A stretch of DNA of 64,000 nucleotides from Pseudomonadota bacterium. Its GTDB lineage: Bacteria; Pseudomonadota; Alphaproteobacteria; Geminicoccales; Geminicoccaceae. Below are positions 62,368-64,000 of the stretch, piece after piece; position 1 is the first letter of the stretch, and every line of letters begins with the position of its first letter. The translations under genes and the position numbers were made by a program. The notes under the pieces were generated by a model. That model worked only from the letters and a program-made list of their open reading frames with translations. It was not told where the DNA came from and searched no databases. The stretch spans positions 62,001 through 126,000 of the forward strand of contig JAUQQO010000009.1 in assembly GCA_030549795.1 (NCBI GenBank). Reading direction: 5' to 3'.

Positions 62368-63381
62368 TTGCACCGGATACGAGCGATGGGGTCGACGGTG
62401 AGCGCTGTACCACGTACCTCCCCGCCTTCGGTCGGCGTGGTGGTGATCACCTGGCGCGCGCGCCATTTGCTCGAGCGTTGTCTCGCGCCGGTCCTGCAGT
62501 CACCGCTCAGGCCGCGCGTGCTGGTCGTCAACTCTTCCTCGCACGACGGCACGGTCGAACTGGCCCAAGCGCTCGGATGCGAGACTTGGGTTGTGCCGCG
62601 CAGCGCGTTCAACCACGGCTTGACCCGCGAGCGGGCGCGCAAGCGGCTCGGCTGCGATATCGTGCTCATGCTCACCCCCGACTGCGTTCTGCGCGGTCCC
62701 GAGGTGATCGAGCTCCTCGTCGCGCCGATCGCCCGCGGCTGCGCGGCGGTCGCCTACGCACGGCAGGTCGCCGCTGCCGATGCCGATCCGATCGCTCGCT
62801 TCGGCCGCGCCTTCGCTTTTCCCGAAGAGAGTGCCCTGCGCGGGATCGAGGACGCGGCGCGCCTGGGGGCCGCCGTGGCGTACTGCTCGAACGCCTGCGC
62901 CGCTTGGTCGAACGCCGCACTCGACCGCATCGGTGGCTTCAAGCCCACGCTCGTGAGCGAAGAGACGATCGCGCTCTGCGAGCTCCTCGCGCGCGGCGAG
63001 AAAGTGGCCTATGTCGCCGAAGCGGTGGTCGAACACAGCCATCCGAGCAGCCTACGCGACGATTTCCGGCGCCAGTTCGACATCGGCTGGACGCGTTCTG
63101 CCTGGAGGCATCTCCTCCTCGCCTTCGGCTCCGATGAAGCTCGCGGTCTTGCCTTCCTGCGCGGTTTGATCGCCGAACTCGCACGCGAGCACCCCCGGCT
63201 TTTGCCTTGGGCGCTCTTGCACACATTTGTGCGCTACTTGGGCTATCGCACCGGGCGCCTTGCCTTTTACCTACCCGCACGGCTCGTGCGTCCGCTCTCG
63301 GGCCAGGACTATTTCTGGGCCGGAAGCGGTGAGCACCTCGTCCGTCGCGCGCGCTGCGCCCATGCCTCGGGAGTCGCCTAG
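62368..63381 (+). CDS. family 2 glycosyltransferase
   Basis: About 337 residues from TTG at 62368, which follows AGAGGTGG; GTG 62362 and ATG 62386 are alternatives. GVVVITWRARHLLERCLAPV is the GT2 start, and LVVNSSSHDGTVELAQALG and LMLTPDCVL (D-x-C in place of a clear DxD) follow. A late EHSHPSSLRDDFRRQFDIGWTRS stretch resembles rhamnosyltransferase-like GT2 enzymes. It should transfer the operon's sugar to a polysaccharide. Confidence 0.8.
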   Translation: MHRIRAMGSTVSAVPRTSPPSVGVVVITWRARHLLERCLAPVLQSPLRPRVLVVNSSSHDGTVELAQALGCETWVVPRSAFNHGLTRERARKRLGCDIVLMLTPDCVLRGPEVIELLVAPIARGCAAVAYARQVAAADADPIARFGRAFAFPEESALRGIEDAARLGAAVAYCSNACAAWSNAALDRIGGFKPTLVSEETIALCELLARGEKVAYVAEAVVEHSHPSSLRDDFRRQFDIGWTRSAWRHLLLAFGSDEARGLAFLRGLIAELAREHPRLLPWALLHTFVRYLGYRTGRLAFYLPARLVRPLSGQDYFWAGSGEHLVRRARCAHASGVA

Positions 63382-63382
63382 C

Positions 63383-64000
63383 GTGCGCGTGGCATTGCTT
63401 ACGAACAACCTCCTTCCCCCGCGCGAAGGCATCGGTCGCCACCTGGTCGAACTCGGCCGCCGATTACCGCGCTATGGCATCGAGCCGATCCTGCTCGCGC
63501 GCGCGCCCGACCGCCACCGCTGTGGTGCGACCACCATCGAGGGTGTGAGCGCGCGCCTCATCGCTTGGCCGGGCCCGCCACCTTTCTCGCACTTCTATGC
63601 GCGCCGGGCGCTCCGCGCTTGGCTCGCCGACGGAGCGGATGGAGCGGAGATCCTCCACGTCCACTCCCCCCTTCTGCCCCCAATTGAGGTCCGCCTTCCC
63701 GTCGTGGTCACCATCCACAGCCCGATGCTCACCGACAATGCGGCGATCCGCGAGCCGGGTTTCGAGCCTTTGGCCCGCAAATTCTACGCCCGCGCCTTCA
63801 GCTCCCACCTCGAGCGGTTCTGGCTGGAGCGCGCCGATCTCGTGCTCGCCGTCTCGGCCGGCGTGCGCGCCGAAGTCGAAGCCCTCTACGGTCCGCACCG
63901 CTATGTTCCGATCGTGGTGCCGAACGGCGTCGACGCGGCGTTCTTTGGGGCCGCTCCGCCGTCGCCGCGAGAGCCGATTGTCCTCTATGTGGGCAGACTT
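63383..64000 (+). CDS. family 4 glycosyltransferase (3' truncated by window end)
   Basis: An open frame of 206 codons runs off the right edge. VRVALLTNNLLPPREGIGRHLVELGRRL is the GT4 N-terminal glycine-rich loop; HVHSPLLPP, VVTIHSPML, RADLVLAVSAGVRAEVEALYG, VVPNGVDAAFFG and IVLYVGRL are classic GT4/GT1-type motifs. GTG at 63383 follows GGGAG; ATG at 63362 is the other candidate and overlaps the previous gene by 20 bases. It belongs to the same surface-sugar operon. Confidence 0.9.
   Translation, partial: MRVALLTNNLLPPREGIGRHLVELGRRLPRYGIEPILLARAPDRHRCGATTIEGVSARLIAWPGPPPFSHFYARRALRAWLADGADGAEILHVHSPLLPPIEVRLPVVVTIHSPMLTDNAAIREPGFEPLARKFYARAFSSHLERFWLERADLVLAVSAGVRAEVEALYGPHRYVPIVVPNGVDAAFFGAAPPSPREPIVLYVGRL

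Noticed and set aside
1-64000. Search for CRISPR arrays, insertion sequences, phage genes or an origin
   Set aside because: No regular repeat-spacer pattern, transposase or integrase motif, or DnaA-box cluster was seen by eye.

Overview
The window comes from a high-G+C alphaproteobacterium, most likely of the Rhodospirillales/Geminicoccales type. This is inferred from gene order (accB-accC-aat-DUF2155; dapF-mtaB-ftsY beside ffh-rpsP-rimM-trmD-rplS-leuC; ispE beside a TPR lipoprotein), from two direct-repeat GTTC-N7-GTTC LexA boxes, from an ImuA-ImuB-DnaE2 cassette and from a full bacterial ceramide synthesis set. I could not compute G+C or run searches, so the taxonomic call is inference. No insertion sequence, phage gene, CRISPR array or rRNA was seen; there is one tRNA.

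Region 1 (2-12438) is a ceramide/sphingolipid locus built from two convergent units whose last genes abut at 8173/8174. The plus-strand unit holds a fatty-acid-hydroxylase-fold protein, a GNAT-fold bCerS-type ceramide synthase, an NTP transferase, a metallophosphoesterase, an LptF/LptG-type permease pair, a diacylglycerol-kinase-fold lipid kinase and an unrecognised NTase-like protein. The minus-strand unit holds an acyl-AMP ligase, the CerR-type reductase, a dedicated acyl carrier protein and serine palmitoyltransferase. Together they can be read as acyl activation, acyl-ACP plus serine condensation, reduction, N-acylation, then phosphorylation or nucleotidyl headgroup building and export.

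Region 2 (12922-22061) has an UPF0173 metal hydrolase, the SOS mutagenesis cassette imuA-imuB-dnaE2 with two LexA boxes, a polysaccharide flippase and a family 2 glycosyltransferase. Region 3 (22649-28206) holds msrP, a TAXI-type TRAP transporter with its binding protein, a YqhA-family membrane protein and a YhdH/AcuI oxidoreductase.

Region 4 (28247-40009) is core genome: accBC, aat, a DUF2155 protein, a lone mlaD, ftsY, mtaB, dapF, then ffh-rpsP-rimM-trmD-rplS and leuC. Region 5 (40408-50150) is catabolic and regulatory: a dimethylglycine-dehydrogenase-like flavoprotein, a DenD-type dehydrogenase, a 3-hydroxyacyl-CoA-dehydrogenase-like protein, a two-component system upstream of PepSY and cytochrome b561 genes, a hydantoinase and tRNA-Gln.

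Region 6 (50186-58737) carries a SAM hydrolase-family protein, ispE, a TPR lipoprotein, a small conserved-looking protein, a uracil-DNA glycosylase, a lytic transglycosylase, a MoaB/Mog protein and two c-type cytochromes. Region 7 (58868-64000) is a surface-sugar operon that makes a CDP-6-deoxyhexose (rfbG and rfbF homologues, a 3,5-epimerase, an SDR protein) followed by two glycosyltransferases, the last cut by the window end.
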